From JAPPHA01 sp965242975 (lineage in GTDB: Bacteria > Pseudomonadota > Alphaproteobacteria > Rhodobacterales > Rhodobacteraceae): 64,000 nt of DNA. The stretch is from assembly GCA_965242975.1 (NCBI GenBank), contig CBDETS010000007.1, positions 2,976,001-3,040,000 on the forward strand, given 5' to 3'. The notes under the pieces are model-generated. The model had not been told where the DNA came from and made no database searches. It worked only from the letters and a program-made list of their open reading frames with translations. Position 1 is the stretch's first letter. Each line of letters begins with the position of its first letter. This document shows, in pieces, positions 36,176-45,701 of this stretch. The position numbers and the translations under genes are program-made.

Positions 36176-36837
36176 TAAATTGGCATCGTGTGAAACTGTC
36201 GTGTCATCGCTATCAACAGCAGCTGGGTTTCAATGGATCCTGTGGCCGAGCTACTCTGGTGGTTCAGTCCGGAGGTTGGATTCCGGCGACGGCCCGGGGC
36301 TTTCGATCGAAGGGTGTGACAGCATGACCCCGAATGGCATCGGGCTCCCCGCGGCCTGACCGTAGCAGACCCATGTCTTCGGACAGCGCCGGTTGAGCCA
36401 ATGCCGGTCGCCGCCAGCACGCTGGCGCTCGACATCGGACGCAAAGAAGATCCAGGGCGCCCACTTGCACGGTTGATATGCGGGCAGACGCCACTCCCTG
36501 ATCAGGCGGCGCGCTTTCCGGTAATCGACCGCATGGTGGCGGCGGCCTCGCTCAAGGTCATTTCGCCGCGCTCCTGACGCCCGCGTTCACGACGGGGAGG
36601 ATGCCGCGTCTGTTGCGGAAACCGCAGGCACTTGCCTCTTTCCAGCTGTTGCCCTTGCCAGCGCGCCGTCCCTGCCAGTTCAGCAGCGCCACGACCGCCA
36701 TATCCGGCATCGGTCGCGCCAGTCCGAAATCTGGTTCAGGTTTCGGCGTCGGTCACATTGCGATGCAGAATGGAAAACCGGATGTGGGGAACTGCGCTCA
36801 AGAGAAACACGGCAGCGAGAACCAGGCCCGCCGCGCC
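36176..36837. other. Intergenic; no gene recognised
   Basis: About 660 bases. Reverse-strand frames (for example SEAAATMRSITGKRAA near 36500) look like eroded recombinase or transposase code, but no full motif is present. Confidence 0.35.
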
Positions 36838-37247
36838 TCACCCCGGCGCATACCCGATGCCCCAGATCCGCAGCAGGTTGCGGCAGCCCAGGTCGAAGTC
36901 CTCCCGGAAGTCCACCATCTGCAACGATGCCAGGAAAGTTCGTCGTGGTTGCACAACCTGAACAGGATCGGCGCGATCCTTCCGTCGAACCACTCCTCCA
37001 GGATGGCGAACAGGAATCCGCGTTTGACCCATCTCGATGTCGCGGCGTCGGGAGTGAGAACGACCACCAGCCAATCGCAGCGGTACAGCGCCGCCCCGAT
37101 CTCGTCGTGCCATTGCCGTCCGCCCAGGATGTTGGTGTCGCTGTACCACACGGGAACGCCGTGGTCGCGGACTACCTCGGCAAACCTGGCCGTGAACGCC
37201 CGGTCGGAACTCGAGTGGGACAGGAAGACTTCGCCGGGAACGGGCAC
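36838..37247 (-). pseudogene. TIR-domain protein, frameshifted
   Basis: GTG at 37247 begins VPGEVFLSHSSSDRAF, then VPVWYSDTNILGGRQWHDEI, WLVVVLTPDAATSRWVKRG and GRIAPILFRLCNHDELSW, a full TIR core. One base appears lost near 36930; the next frame continues LQMVDFREDFDLGCRNLLRI to a stop at 36838. TIR domains of defence systems degrade NAD. An Asp/Glu catalytic region (EEW side) is present before the lesion, but the last helix is out of frame. Confidence 0.7.
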
Positions 37248-37268
37248 CGCCGATTCCGGGGAGGACCG

Positions 37269-37680
37269 TCAGGCGTGACTGAGTATCGCCGCCGCGATCA
37301 CCTTGACTCTTGGGGGCTCGGTCTCGGAGTCATCCAGTTCGTACCTCGGCTTGGGCCGCACGATCCACGGAAGCTCGGCGGCTGGATTCCGGTCAATGTT
37401 CCCGACGACAACAGGAATCAACCGGTTGCTGTAGATTTTCGCTCCGAGCGCGTACTCGATGTTGCGCTTAACGTGGGGGCGAGTTGGTGGCTGCCGGAGT
37501 GAGCAGTACGACCATGGCTTCTGACTCTTCCAGGGCGCGCGCGATCTCGCTGGCCCAGTTCTCGCCGGGGAGATGGTCGCGGCCGGGACCGAACACCTCC
37601 AAACCGCTGTCCGCAAGCGCCTTGCGGAAGCGTTCGGCAAGGGCTTCGTCGTCGTGGGGGTAGTTCAGGAAGACTTTCAT
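37269..37680 (-). pseudogene. Second TIR-domain protein, frameshifted at a C5 run
   Basis: ATG at 37680 begins MKVFLNYPHDDEALAERFRK, then GLEVFGPGRDHLPGENW and AMVVLLTPAATNSP. A run of five C (near 37478 on the gene strand) shifts the frame to a TAA; four C would continue HVKRNIEYALGAKIYSNRLIPVVVG to the stop at 37269. Otherwise it is intact. It lies 21 bp upstream of the other TIR gene, so two TIR genes were adjacent. Confidence 0.7.
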
Positions 37681-37889
37681 GGTCCCCGCAAAGCAGTAAA
37701 TGTGTGGCAGGCTGTCATTTCCGGGGTTGGCCAGTCGGTCACGAGGCATGTGTTGGATGGATCGCCTATTCAACCTGTCCAATCAGGGGGGCAGAATGAA
37801 GGCACGTTTCCACCCGCCGTGGATGCCCGTTCACCTGGTCGATAGCGCGTTCGTCGGGTCGTTTGAAGAATGGGGCGGAATCTACGCCA
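37681..37889. other. Short spacer between the TIR and recombinase relics
   Basis: No coding signal recognised; the serine-recombinase relic frame continues into it without similarity. Confidence 0.3.
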
Positions 37890-38500
37890 AGCACCGAGAT
37901 CCTGTATTCCGTGCTTTCCCGGTTCACGGTCGGACCGGACATATCTGTACAGCGTCACGGGATTGATACGGAGTTGCGTGCGGGGTTCCGTGACCAAAGT
38001 GTCGCGGATTAACATGACTGCCTGAGCGAGGTGATCCCGGGCACTTGTCTGGGCGAACTTCCGGCCGCCCTTGCGGCATCTGGCACGAGCGGCAGAAAGT
38101 CCGGTAATCGTTCGCTCGCAGATCCGCACCCTCATGAATTCCGCACGCGCGGCAAAATGCCGAACCCATGCCGGCCTGAGGCCGTGGTCGCAGCGACCTG
38201 TGCGGTCAGAATCCTCAGGCCGGCAACGCTCCTGGACGGCGCCTCGGCGATACTGACTAGATGCGCGAGGTCATGCCGGTCCAGGTTCTGGACGACAGAC
38301 ATAGCTTCGTCCGCCATCGGGTGCAAAACACCCAGTCCGTTTCTGACGCCCGGGCATGGAACCGTTTCCGTGGATCGGACGAAGGTGGACAGGATGTCGA
38401 GAAGGGACTGATAGCTGCGCGCGCCGCGGCCGACCGGCGGCGCGTTGGTACGAGTATTGGTTGATGCCGGCACTGTGAACCTGTCGCAGGGAATGTCCAA
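37890..38500 (-). pseudogene. Serine recombinase/resolvase relic
   Basis: Pieces in different frames follow the order of a Tn3/Hin-type resolvase: ASTNTRTNAPPV (from YARVSTNTQT), VVQNLDRHDLAHLVS (from VWKLDRxGR), GLRILTAQ, TTASGRHGFGI, ERTITGLSAARAR, RKGGRKFAQTSARDHLAQAV and RINPVTLYRYV (C-terminal HTH). Several indels and substitutions, including loss of the Ser region, make it nonfunctional. It is a leftover of an older mobile element. Confidence 0.65.
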
Positions 38501-38970
38501 CGGATCGGTTCACTGTCCGAATTGTGTTTGCCGTTCTCAGCGCGCCCGCAACCCGGCCGTCAATCATTGCCTCCAGTCGACTGTTCTACCACCGCAGGCC
38601 AGTTTCCGGACATGGGGTCCCTCCCTGCCAGTTCGCGACTTCACCCGTGCCAAGGGTCAAGGCGGCCCATTGCTATCGGAATCGGGCCGAGAGTTGCCCT
38701 TCAGTATCGCCATCGGCCGTCGCTCCGGTCAGGGGCAAACCCCGATACAACATTTTTCTGACAGTTGCCGGAAGCGGATTGAAGACTTATGGTTTTCGCC
38801 GGATGGAGTGGGGAGGGCTCCGACATCACGAACGTCTTGCTGGCAGCAAGTTGCAGCCCGGGCCGATTCCACCTTTGAACGAGAGTATGGTGGAAAATGA
38901 GGAAGGAATTTTGAGAATGGCTCCAAGCAATTCGCAAAGTTCACAAACCAACAGACAGGACATAACTTGA
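38501..38970. other. Intergenic; no gene recognised
   Basis: About 470 bases between the resolvase relic and the lipoprotein gene. Forward frames of up to 150 codons have no domain, signal or good ribosome site. Confidence 0.35.
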
Positions 38971-39411
38971 ATGCAACGAGAACTTAGCCAGACCTCCGGT
39001 AAGAATGGAATGCCGAGGGCGCGCCTGATTCTGTTAGCGACATTTCTTGCCCTTGCCGGATGCGAGACGCCGGAATTCTACGCAGCACGCGATGCTTGCA
39101 AAGTCGAGTGGAATTCCAGGCTCCCTCCTGAATACGAGATCCTGACCACGACCCGCTACCGCACGGAAGAAGTCCCCGATGGTACCGAGACGTGCACCAC
39201 GGAAGTAATCCACGACACTTCCGACCCTCACCGCAGCGTATACACCACCCGGCGGACATGTGCTCCGAACATGGAGCAGGTCATGGTTCCGTACGAGGTT
39301 CACACAGAGGTCGACATTCACAAAGAGGTGCGCGCCGCACGTATTCGCGACTGCGCCGCGAGGCGCTGCCTTTCGAGCCACGGAAATGTGTCCTGCGAGA
39401 GCGACACCTGA
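38971..39411 (+). CDS. Predicted lipoprotein
   Basis: 146 residues. RLILLATFLALAGCETPEF is a signal peptide with a lipobox (LAGC), so the mature protein would start at that Cys and be membrane-anchored. The mature part is Cys/Tyr-rich (YEILTTTRYRTEE, TTEVIHDTSD, VYTTRRTCAPNMEQVMVPYEV) and resembles small lipoproteins of Rhodobacterales with no known job. An ATG at 39010 gives a shorter, more classical signal peptide; the ATG at 38971 has AGGA 11 bases upstream. Confidence 0.65.
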   Translation: MQRELSQTSGKNGMPRARLILLATFLALAGCETPEFYAARDACKVEWNSRLPPEYEILTTTRYRTEEVPDGTETCTTEVIHDTSDPHRSVYTTRRTCAPNMEQVMVPYEVHTEVDIHKEVRAARIRDCAARRCLSSHGNVSCESDT

Positions 39412-39577
39412 AATGTTCCTGTTCCGACGTGCGCGGATTGGGCGATAATCGGGCGACTTGCGATCATCGCCCTGTTTCCAGGAGGCACGAACCGCCGAAC
39501 TGTTGGTCAGGGTCACCGCCCTTTCCGCCAGCTCGCAAAGTTCAATGAAGCTCCGGTGATCGAGATCACCGTGATGC

Positions 39578-39772
39578 TTAAACAAGTCGGTGGATAGCCA
39601 GGGGATGCCCAAACGGCGTACTCAGAGCGCGCTCACTCCCAGGTAGCCGCCCTCCGCGGTCGGTGCGCATTGCGTCGGCGAGGGTGCGGGCATCGCGGGT
39701 GTCGTCCTTGGCGCTGGCGCGTGCCAGGACCCGGTCAGCCGACGCGGTCGGGCTAATCACGATGCGGACCAT
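39578..39772 (-). pseudogene. IS110-family transposase fragment
   Basis: ARASAKDDTRDARTLADAMRTD matches the AKDDRRDAxxLADALRTDR block of the IS110 DEDD domain. Only about 30 codons are similar; both sides are unrelated. Confidence 0.5.
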
Positions 39773-39900
39773 TTCCTGTGCTGGTGCTCGAGGCGCAAGC
39801 TCCTCTGGGTCTTCATCACATCCAACGATCAGGACTCGGGTCCACTGCAGGTACTGAAGGCGCTAACCCGACGGGTTCCGCAGGAGGTTCCGCGATTGAC

Positions 39901-40379
39901 ATGTTCGCCGCAATCGATTTCGAATCTGCCGACCGCCAGCGCGACAACGCCTGCTCGGTTGGCGTTTCGCTCGTCGAGAATGGGCGCATCGCAGAATCCG
40001 ATCATCGGCTGACACGGCCGACGCGGAACGAGTTCGTCTTTACCTACATCCACGGTCTGACCTGGAGGATGTTCGAGACAGACCGACGTTTCCTCAAATT
40101 TGACCGGAGTTGCGGGATTTCATTGAAGGTTCGGACTTCCTTGTCGCGCGAAATGCACCTGTTGACAGAGATGTTCGTCTGACTTGTTGCGAAGCTGCGG
40201 GGGTCGCTCCTCCGACGCACGAATTTCGATGTACCGTACGCATGGCCCGCGCCAAGTGGAACCTGCCGTCGGTGAAGCTCCCTCTGGTCTGCAAAAACTC
40301 GAGGATCCCACTGAATCACCACGATTCGTTTTCTGACGCGAAGGCTTGCGCGAAGATAGCAAATAAGGCGCTCAGGTAA
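39901..40379 (+). pseudogene. DnaQ-like 3'-5' exonuclease (DEDD), frameshift plus nonsense
   Basis: ATG at 39901 starts MFAAIDFESADRQRDNACSVG (Exo I DxE), then NEFVFTYIHGLTWR. A one-base deletion near 40065 shifts to DVRDRPTFPQI, a TGA at the place of the expected Trp, then PELRDFIEGSDFLVARNAPVDR (Exo II region) and CKNSRIPLNHHDSFSDAKACAK (Exo III, HxxxD). With both lesions corrected the gene is full length. The family removes nucleotides in replication or repair, or works in phage defence. Confidence 0.8.
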
Positions 40380-40888
40380 GTGGCACGCGGGTGCAATCTC
40401 CACTTTTCGCTTCACCGATCGCGTCCGTGTTTTACAGCTTGGCATCAAGACTCTTTGCCACTTTGCGAGTGCGTGATTCCCGCGGAGCCGGATTAACGGA
40501 TTTGTGGATCGTGATCAGCCGGTGCGGTCAGGACCTCGGCGGTCAAACCCAGTCGTAGGCTCGGTGGAAATCTACCTCGTCGCGCTTGTCAAGCGACCGG
40601 ATTCACTTTGGCTGACAGTTGCCGTCCCGAAACACGTTTACAATGATCTTGTTGCCATTGCACAGATCGTGCCGCCACCGTTGCCCCCCAAGCAGTCATC
40701 TTCGCGTCTAGCTGCGCGTGCTCCGGTCTGGTCGTGCCCAAAAAAAGAAGAACCGGACTGTCTGCAACTCCCTTTTGGCGCTAATCTACCTGATTGGGGC
40801 ACTGGGTTTGCCAACTTGTGTATCGGTTAATTGATCGGTTCCAGGGAAAGGCATGAGCCGTGGGTTGATTGCAGGGAGGTCAAGTTCG
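40380..40888. other. Intergenic; no gene recognised
   Basis: About 510 bases. A forward frame of 108 codons (40504-40830) has no recognisable domain or ribosome site. The stretch GCTCCGGTCTGGTCGTGCC near 40719 is similar to CACCAGTCTGGTCATTGCC near 54595. Confidence 0.3.
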
Positions 40889-41653
40889 GTGAGGATGGAA
40901 ATAGACGAAGCTGAGGGGACCTTGCTCCTGAAACAGGGTGACATGACAAAGACCATGCCACTTTACTCGGATGCCGCTTTCGAAGCCATTGCTCGACAAT
41001 ATGTGCGCGTAGGCTGGAACCAGAAACACACCTACACTTTTTCGTGGATGGGTCGCCCAATCATTCAGTTTCCGGATGACCTGCTACGCCTTCAGGAAGT
41101 TTTCTATGATGTACGTCCAGGTCTCATCATTGAGACCGGCATAGCTCATGGCGGATCACTGGTGTTTTATGCGTCATTGATGGAAGCCATGGGTCATGGC
41201 CGTGTGCTTGGAATTGACATCGACATTAGGCCCCACAACCGGGCGGCGATTGAGGCCCATCCCTTATTCCGGCGTATTCAGTTGCTGGAAGGATCATCCA
41301 CTTCCGAGGAGATCGTTTTACAGGTTCGAAAGTCGGCAGCAGAAGAGGAGAGTGTTCTGGTCGTTCTGGATAGCGATCATAGCCGGGCGCATGTCATCGA
41401 CGAGTTAAACGCTTATGCCGATCTTGTGACGCCGGGGTCCTACATTGTTGCGGCTGACGGCGTTATGCGTGACGTGGTTGGAGTTCCACGTGCCAATCCT
41501 GGTTGGGAGACAGACAATCCCGCGAACGCCGTAGAAGCGTGGCTGCCAAAACACCCGGAATTTGAGCTCGTGCAGCCGACATGGCCATTCAATGAGTCGA
41601 CCCTGAGCCAGAACGTTACGCACTTTCCGAGCGCATTTTTGCGGCGACGTTAA
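40889..41653 (+). CDS. CmcI/rhamnosyl O-methyltransferase-like methyltransferase
   Basis: About 254 residues. GTG at 40889 has a perfect GGGAGG 9 bases upstream and lies 2 codons before a family-like ATG. VGWNQKHTYTFSWMGRPIIQFPDD, PGLIIETGIAHGGSLVFYAS (SAM-binding glycine motif), VLGIDIDIRPHNRAAI and SVLVVLDSDHSRAHV are hallmarks of the cephalosporin-hydroxylase (CmcI) family, whose polysaccharide members O-methylate sugars. It opens the polysaccharide locus on the forward strand. Confidence 0.85.
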   Translation: MRMEIDEAEGTLLLKQGDMTKTMPLYSDAAFEAIARQYVRVGWNQKHTYTFSWMGRPIIQFPDDLLRLQEVFYDVRPGLIIETGIAHGGSLVFYASLMEAMGHGRVLGIDIDIRPHNRAAIEAHPLFRRIQLLEGSSTSEEIVLQVRKSAAEEESVLVVLDSDHSRAHVIDELNAYADLVTPGSYIVAADGVMRDVVGVPRANPGWETDNPANAVEAWLPKHPEFELVQPTWPFNESTLSQNVTHFPSAFLRRR

Positions 41654-42166
41654 GGAAAAGGGGAAAACGAATTCGGTGATCGGCGCAAGGGCCTGTCTCT
41701 ACAGGGACATGTTTTTTTTGGATTCAGTGTCGCGCAGCACAGGGAGTGAGGTCATCAACGGAACCGGGGCTGGCTTCGGAGGAAAGGATGTGCAAGATGC
41801 ATGGGGCCTCCACGCGTTCGACACCACATACTCAAAACGGCCCCGCGGCAAAGGCCTCCGCATGGTGACGTCGTCGCCGAGGTGCGCGAACGCAACCTCG
41901 CCCTTGATCATGGCATGCGCAACATTGACGAGTACGGGGTGAATTTGGAGAGGTTGACGATTTCTCCCGCGAAATCTCTGCAAATTTCGCATTGCCGAAT
42001 CCAGGTGGATTGCGGGCTGGAAGGATACGATCGGGACGGTACCGATGCTGAGAGCCACGGGCAAGCGTTACAGGGCGACTTCAAGACCTCACGAAAAGGC
42101 GCTCACTCGCCAAAAACCGAGTCCCGCCAACGGTTTGTGCCACATTCGACGTCATTCGGATTGAAT
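41654..42166. other. Intergenic; possible old coding debris
   Basis: About 510 bases between convergent genes. A reverse-strand frame (41699-42064) with no known domain is the only open stretch; I could not assign it. Confidence 0.3.
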
Positions 42167-42997
42167 TCAGGTTAACGGCTCAGTCGCGGCAAGAACATGA
42201 GTAAGATTAGGTCCCGCGATGCGTTCGATCGGACTCAGCCTAAAGTTTTGCACCGGACGTAGCGGTCTTGGAAGAAACCTACGGAGGGGCACGCCCAAAA
42301 ACTCCCTTTGGCGCTTGACAGGCAGAAGGGCGTAAAAATGACTATAGCCCGCTTGTTCTAACTGCGCCGAAATACGTACGGCTGGATCCGAATCCGAAAA
42401 GTAATGCACTTCCATTAAAATAATGGGGCGCTGTTGTTTTAGCATTTCCTGCGCACCGGCAAGTACCTGCGCTTCATGTCCCTCGACGTCAATCTTTATG
42501 AAGCCGACGTTTTTGACTCCAAGGGACTCGACCAACCGATCAAGCGTTTCGACCTCAATGGAAACGCCAGTGGACTCCTCCACAATTTGCGAGTTGCCGA
42601 GGTTTTGGAAGTTGACTCGAAAATTCAGCTTTCCTGGCGCATTCGACAAACCCTTTTCGATGACCTCGATTGGGTGACCCATGGCATTTGCCCGCAAAAC
42701 AGCCGCCACTTGAGGATTCGGCTCGAATGCGATTACCCGGTCGAAATGCTTTGAAAAACACGTGGTGTGAATGCCGATGTTTGCACCTATGTCTAACGCA
42801 GTCTCAACGCGAGAGATCTTGGGGAACACGTCTCTCTCAAGGATTTCAAGCAGCCTGACCTCGTATGTTCCATCCAATATGACAGCTGTCGAAACTTCAT
42901 CGCCAAGTAACACTGCTCGCACGGCAGGTCTGTATTCGCTTTGTCCAAGTCTGCGAAGCCAGTGTTTCGTCGCACTACGCTGTAACCTTGATTTCAT
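42167..42997 (-). CDS. FkbM-family methyltransferase
   Basis: 276 residues. VETALDIGANIGIHTTCFSKHF is the SAM-binding motif I, DRVIAFEPNPQVAAVL motif II, and VGFIKIDVEGHEAQVLAGA the FkbM signature, followed by RPIILMEVHYF. FkbM enzymes O-methylate sugars or polyketides in surface glycan clusters. Length and motifs are complete. It lies 550 bp from the TylF-type gene on the same strand, with its own start. Confidence 0.9.
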   Translation of the reverse strand: MKSRLQRSATKHWLRRLGQSEYRPAVRAVLLGDEVSTAVILDGTYEVRLLEILERDVFPKISRVETALDIGANIGIHTTCFSKHFDRVIAFEPNPQVAAVLRANAMGHPIEVIEKGLSNAPGKLNFRVNFQNLGNSQIVEESTGVSIEVETLDRLVESLGVKNVGFIKIDVEGHEAQVLAGAQEMLKQQRPIILMEVHYFSDSDPAVRISAQLEQAGYSHFYALLPVKRQREFLGVPLRRFLPRPLRPVQNFRLSPIERIAGPNLTHVLAATEPLT

Positions 42998-43545
42998 AAA
43001 TGCTTCCTCAACACTGTCGTTCGGAACACGTGCTGCTTGTCTAGGGCTACCTCATTGTTCACTCGGCGAGATTGGAGTCGGTATCTTTTCTTGATTGTCG
43101 CTGCCGCCGTGAGGCTGACTATCGAACGCTTTTCGGACAGGCTTTAGCCACCTTTAGTAAATCACCTGTTCCACGTCTGCGATTTCTCTTGGCCACGGGA
43201 ACTTCTACAAAACGACCTGCAAGAGGGAAACCAACTTGTTCAACCGTCGACTTTGGGAGCCACTCTTCAAAACCGTGGGATTTTTTCGGGCGCGGGACGG
43301 TCAAGAAGGTGGGTCCATCGGTCCCGTCGACGGAATTGCGTTGCGGCTAATGATGATGATGCGACGCACATCAACCGATGAGCGATGTAGTTGCACGTCT
43401 GATCGTTTCGCCGCGGACTTCCCGAAATCGTCCGCGTGATCGTGTACAGGTTTGAGCGATGCACCTGCCGAAAGCCAGTTATCGGCTTCGTTTGGTGGAT
43501 TCCAGCGTGGCTGAGGTGGATAGAAAAACAGTCAAGGCGGCCAAA
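42998..43545. other. Intergenic; no gene recognised
   Basis: About 550 bases without a convincing frame. Reads as spacer of average composition; no repeats or terminator found. Confidence 0.35.
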
Positions 43546-44280
43546 TCAAACTGAAGTATGACGAACTCTCTTGTCAGATGACTTGACAATGTACCATGCA
43601 GGGAGCGTGCGTGCGGTTGAAAAGTGTACTTCTTCTGGCCGGCCAACCAGAAACTCGTCGACTGCTCTTGTTGCGCCTGGCCACGCTTCAGCTTGGTAGT
43701 CGTCGAGCACGACAATACCTCCGGGTACCAGTTTGTCGAAAAATGCCTCCAGTACCTCCTTGTGTCCGTTGTAGCTGTCGCAATCGATATGCAGAAACGC
43801 AATGGAAATGTCCGTCAGTTCGGGAAGAGTATGTTCGAAATAGCCATGCTTCAGTATGAGGTTGATGTCGAAATACCGCGCAAATCGTTCGAGGCGTTGA
43901 GGGACGTCGTCGGCATCCCTGAATTTTCCATTCAACCGTTTTTTGGGCCGGAAGAGTTTGGTGTCGGCTTCAGAGATGCCTTTTGGGGGAAAGCCCTGAA
44001 AGCTGTCGAGGCCATAAATCATACGCTCGGGCGCAAATTCCTTTACCGTTCTTGCAATCTGTCGGAGCGAGGTTCCCCGGTAGACGCCGCACTCCACGAC
44101 ATCACCACTATGACGCAACGCGTTCTCGAGAAGTGCTGTCAGCGAGTTTTCGAAGCACTCAGTAGCTAAGGTCTTCCAGTATTCTGCCCTGCCAGCTTCA
44201 CTGGAAAGAAGCCTGTCAAGCGCTTCGTCCTTCGCGAAACGCCTGATTTTTCGGCGCCTCCGGAGGAATTGTCTAATCAT
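43546..44280 (-). CDS. TylF/MycF-family O-methyltransferase
   Basis: 244 residues. GDVVECGVYRGTSLRQIA is the SAM motif, IYGLDSFQGFPP follows, and IAFLHIDCDSYNGHKEVLEAF with GGIVVLDDYQAEAWPGATRAVDEF carries the metal-binding Asp residues of the TylF/MycF family. These methylate sugar hydroxyls, in antibiotics or surface glycans. An arginine-rich start (MIRQFLRRRRKIRRF) may lie at the membrane. Intact. Confidence 0.9.
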   Translation of the reverse strand: MIRQFLRRRRKIRRFAKDEALDRLLSSEAGRAEYWKTLATECFENSLTALLENALRHSGDVVECGVYRGTSLRQIARTVKEFAPERMIYGLDSFQGFPPKGISEADTKLFRPKKRLNGKFRDADDVPQRLERFARYFDINLILKHGYFEHTLPELTDISIAFLHIDCDSYNGHKEVLEAFFDKLVPGGIVVLDDYQAEAWPGATRAVDEFLVGRPEEVHFSTARTLPAWYIVKSSDKRVRHTSV

Positions 44281-44615
44281 GGCGGGCCTTGCTCGTTCAG
44301 ATCAGGCGGAAAGTACGCCGAAAGCGGTGCGGTGATAAAGGTTCAGTTGTAAGGTTTTTTGAATGTGCGGGCGTCGAGAACGACTTCTCTTGGACATGGC
44401 CGAGTTTCGATGAATGATGGCCTTCGCGCTGCACCTCATGTCAGGAGGCCGCTACATGTTGGACACCGTGGCCAACAAGACCACCAGGATGTGACACCAT
44501 CATTCGAAATGAAATTGTATGAAACCTTCATCAGATCCGTAACAGGCTATTGTGGGCGCCTGATCCGGCAAACACCTCATTTGTCTTCGAAGTGACCGAC
44601 GTTTAGAGAAACCCG
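44281..44615. other. Intergenic; divergent promoter region
   Basis: About 335 bases between the divergent methyltransferase and glycosyltransferase genes. No structure recognised. Confidence 0.35.
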
Positions 44616-45560
44616 ATGTCCTGCTCAATCATCATTCCGACGAAGGATCGCCCGATCAGCCTTAAACGTGCTGTCACGTCGGCTTTGGATGCAATTCGGC
44701 GGATTGGGGTAGGAGAGGTCATTGTCGTCGACGACAACAGCGGGATTTCGGCAAGCAATTCACTCAACGACCTTTTTTGTGAACAACTGAGGATCTATTC
44801 CAATGAAAATTCACCTGGACCAGCGGGTGCCCGAAATCACGGTGTTCAGAATGCGATGCACCAAGTCATCTTTTTTCTGGATGACGATGACAGGATCATC
44901 CCGGATTATTGTCAGCGAATATTCGATACGGTTCTCGAGATCCATGACGATGTCGGGTTTGGATTTTCAAGAGTTTTCAAGACCATAGTAAGTCCAGAAG
45001 GTAAGAAAACCACCACGACAGGCGGGGGTCCAAAATACGACAGGAAGGTTGGCTCACACGCGGCGCTTTCTCATAGAATGGCGGGGCTGGGATGCGGGTT
45101 TTGGGTCAGAAGGAACATATTTGTTGAATTTGGCGGGCTCGACGAGAGCCTGATCTGCAATGAAGATACAGAGTTCTGCATCAGGCTTGCCGAAGCCGGA
45201 GTGGCGGGTTGGTACAGCAGCGCCCCAGGTGTCACCATTACCGAAAATCGGGAGCGAATGGCGACCGATAGAGGCAACACTTTCGACCTTGCGACCCCCG
45301 CCGTGAGAGCGATTTGCTTCGAAAAAATCATCGACAAGCATTCAGGTTTCTTGCTTGGACACGGAAAGGTCAGACGACGGCTTGCGTTTCAAGCATTGAA
45401 GTACCGATTGAAAGGGGGAATGGTTCGTGAGAGCAAGGCATTTTTTCTCACTTACCGGCCGTTTGGCGAAAGGCTGCCGGTATTGTTGCTGATCTACATT
45501 GCAATCGGATTTGTTGGAACAAAACGAACCTGGCGGCGCATCTGCGAGACATTTTCTTAG
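44616..45560 (+). CDS. Family 2 glycosyltransferase
   Basis: 314 residues. The GT-A start CSIIIPTKDRPISLKRAV, EVIVVDDNSGIS, NSPGPAGARNHGV and the metal-binding VIFFLDDDDRIIPDY are typical of GT2. LGCGFWVRRNIFVEFGGLDE and CNEDTEFCIRLAEAG form the acceptor/catalytic-base region. A hydrophobic segment near the end (LPVLLLIYIAIGFVG) may anchor it in the inner membrane. Donor and acceptor unknown. Confidence 0.9.
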   Translation: MSCSIIIPTKDRPISLKRAVTSALDAIRRIGVGEVIVVDDNSGISASNSLNDLFCEQLRIYSNENSPGPAGARNHGVQNAMHQVIFFLDDDDRIIPDYCQRIFDTVLEIHDDVGFGFSRVFKTIVSPEGKKTTTTGGGPKYDRKVGSHAALSHRMAGLGCGFWVRRNIFVEFGGLDESLICNEDTEFCIRLAEAGVAGWYSSAPGVTITENRERMATDRGNTFDLATPAVRAICFEKIIDKHSGFLLGHGKVRRRLAFQALKYRLKGGMVRESKAFFLTYRPFGERLPVLLLIYIAIGFVGTKRTWRRICETFS

Positions 45561-45701
45561 AGTCAGGTTTGTCGGATCGTTGATCTACGAACCACAATTG
45601 CATTTGGGCACCGACTTAATGCTTGTGCCCATGACCGCGATATCGGGTGACGTGATCGCTCCGTGGTCGGCTTGGTTTCAGCCGAATTCCGGTCGTGTGG
45701 A

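Noticed and set aside
39901..40379. UGA read as tryptophan
   Set aside because: Many genes here end in TGA within coupled ATGA/GTGA junctions, and the same pseudogene also has a frameshift.
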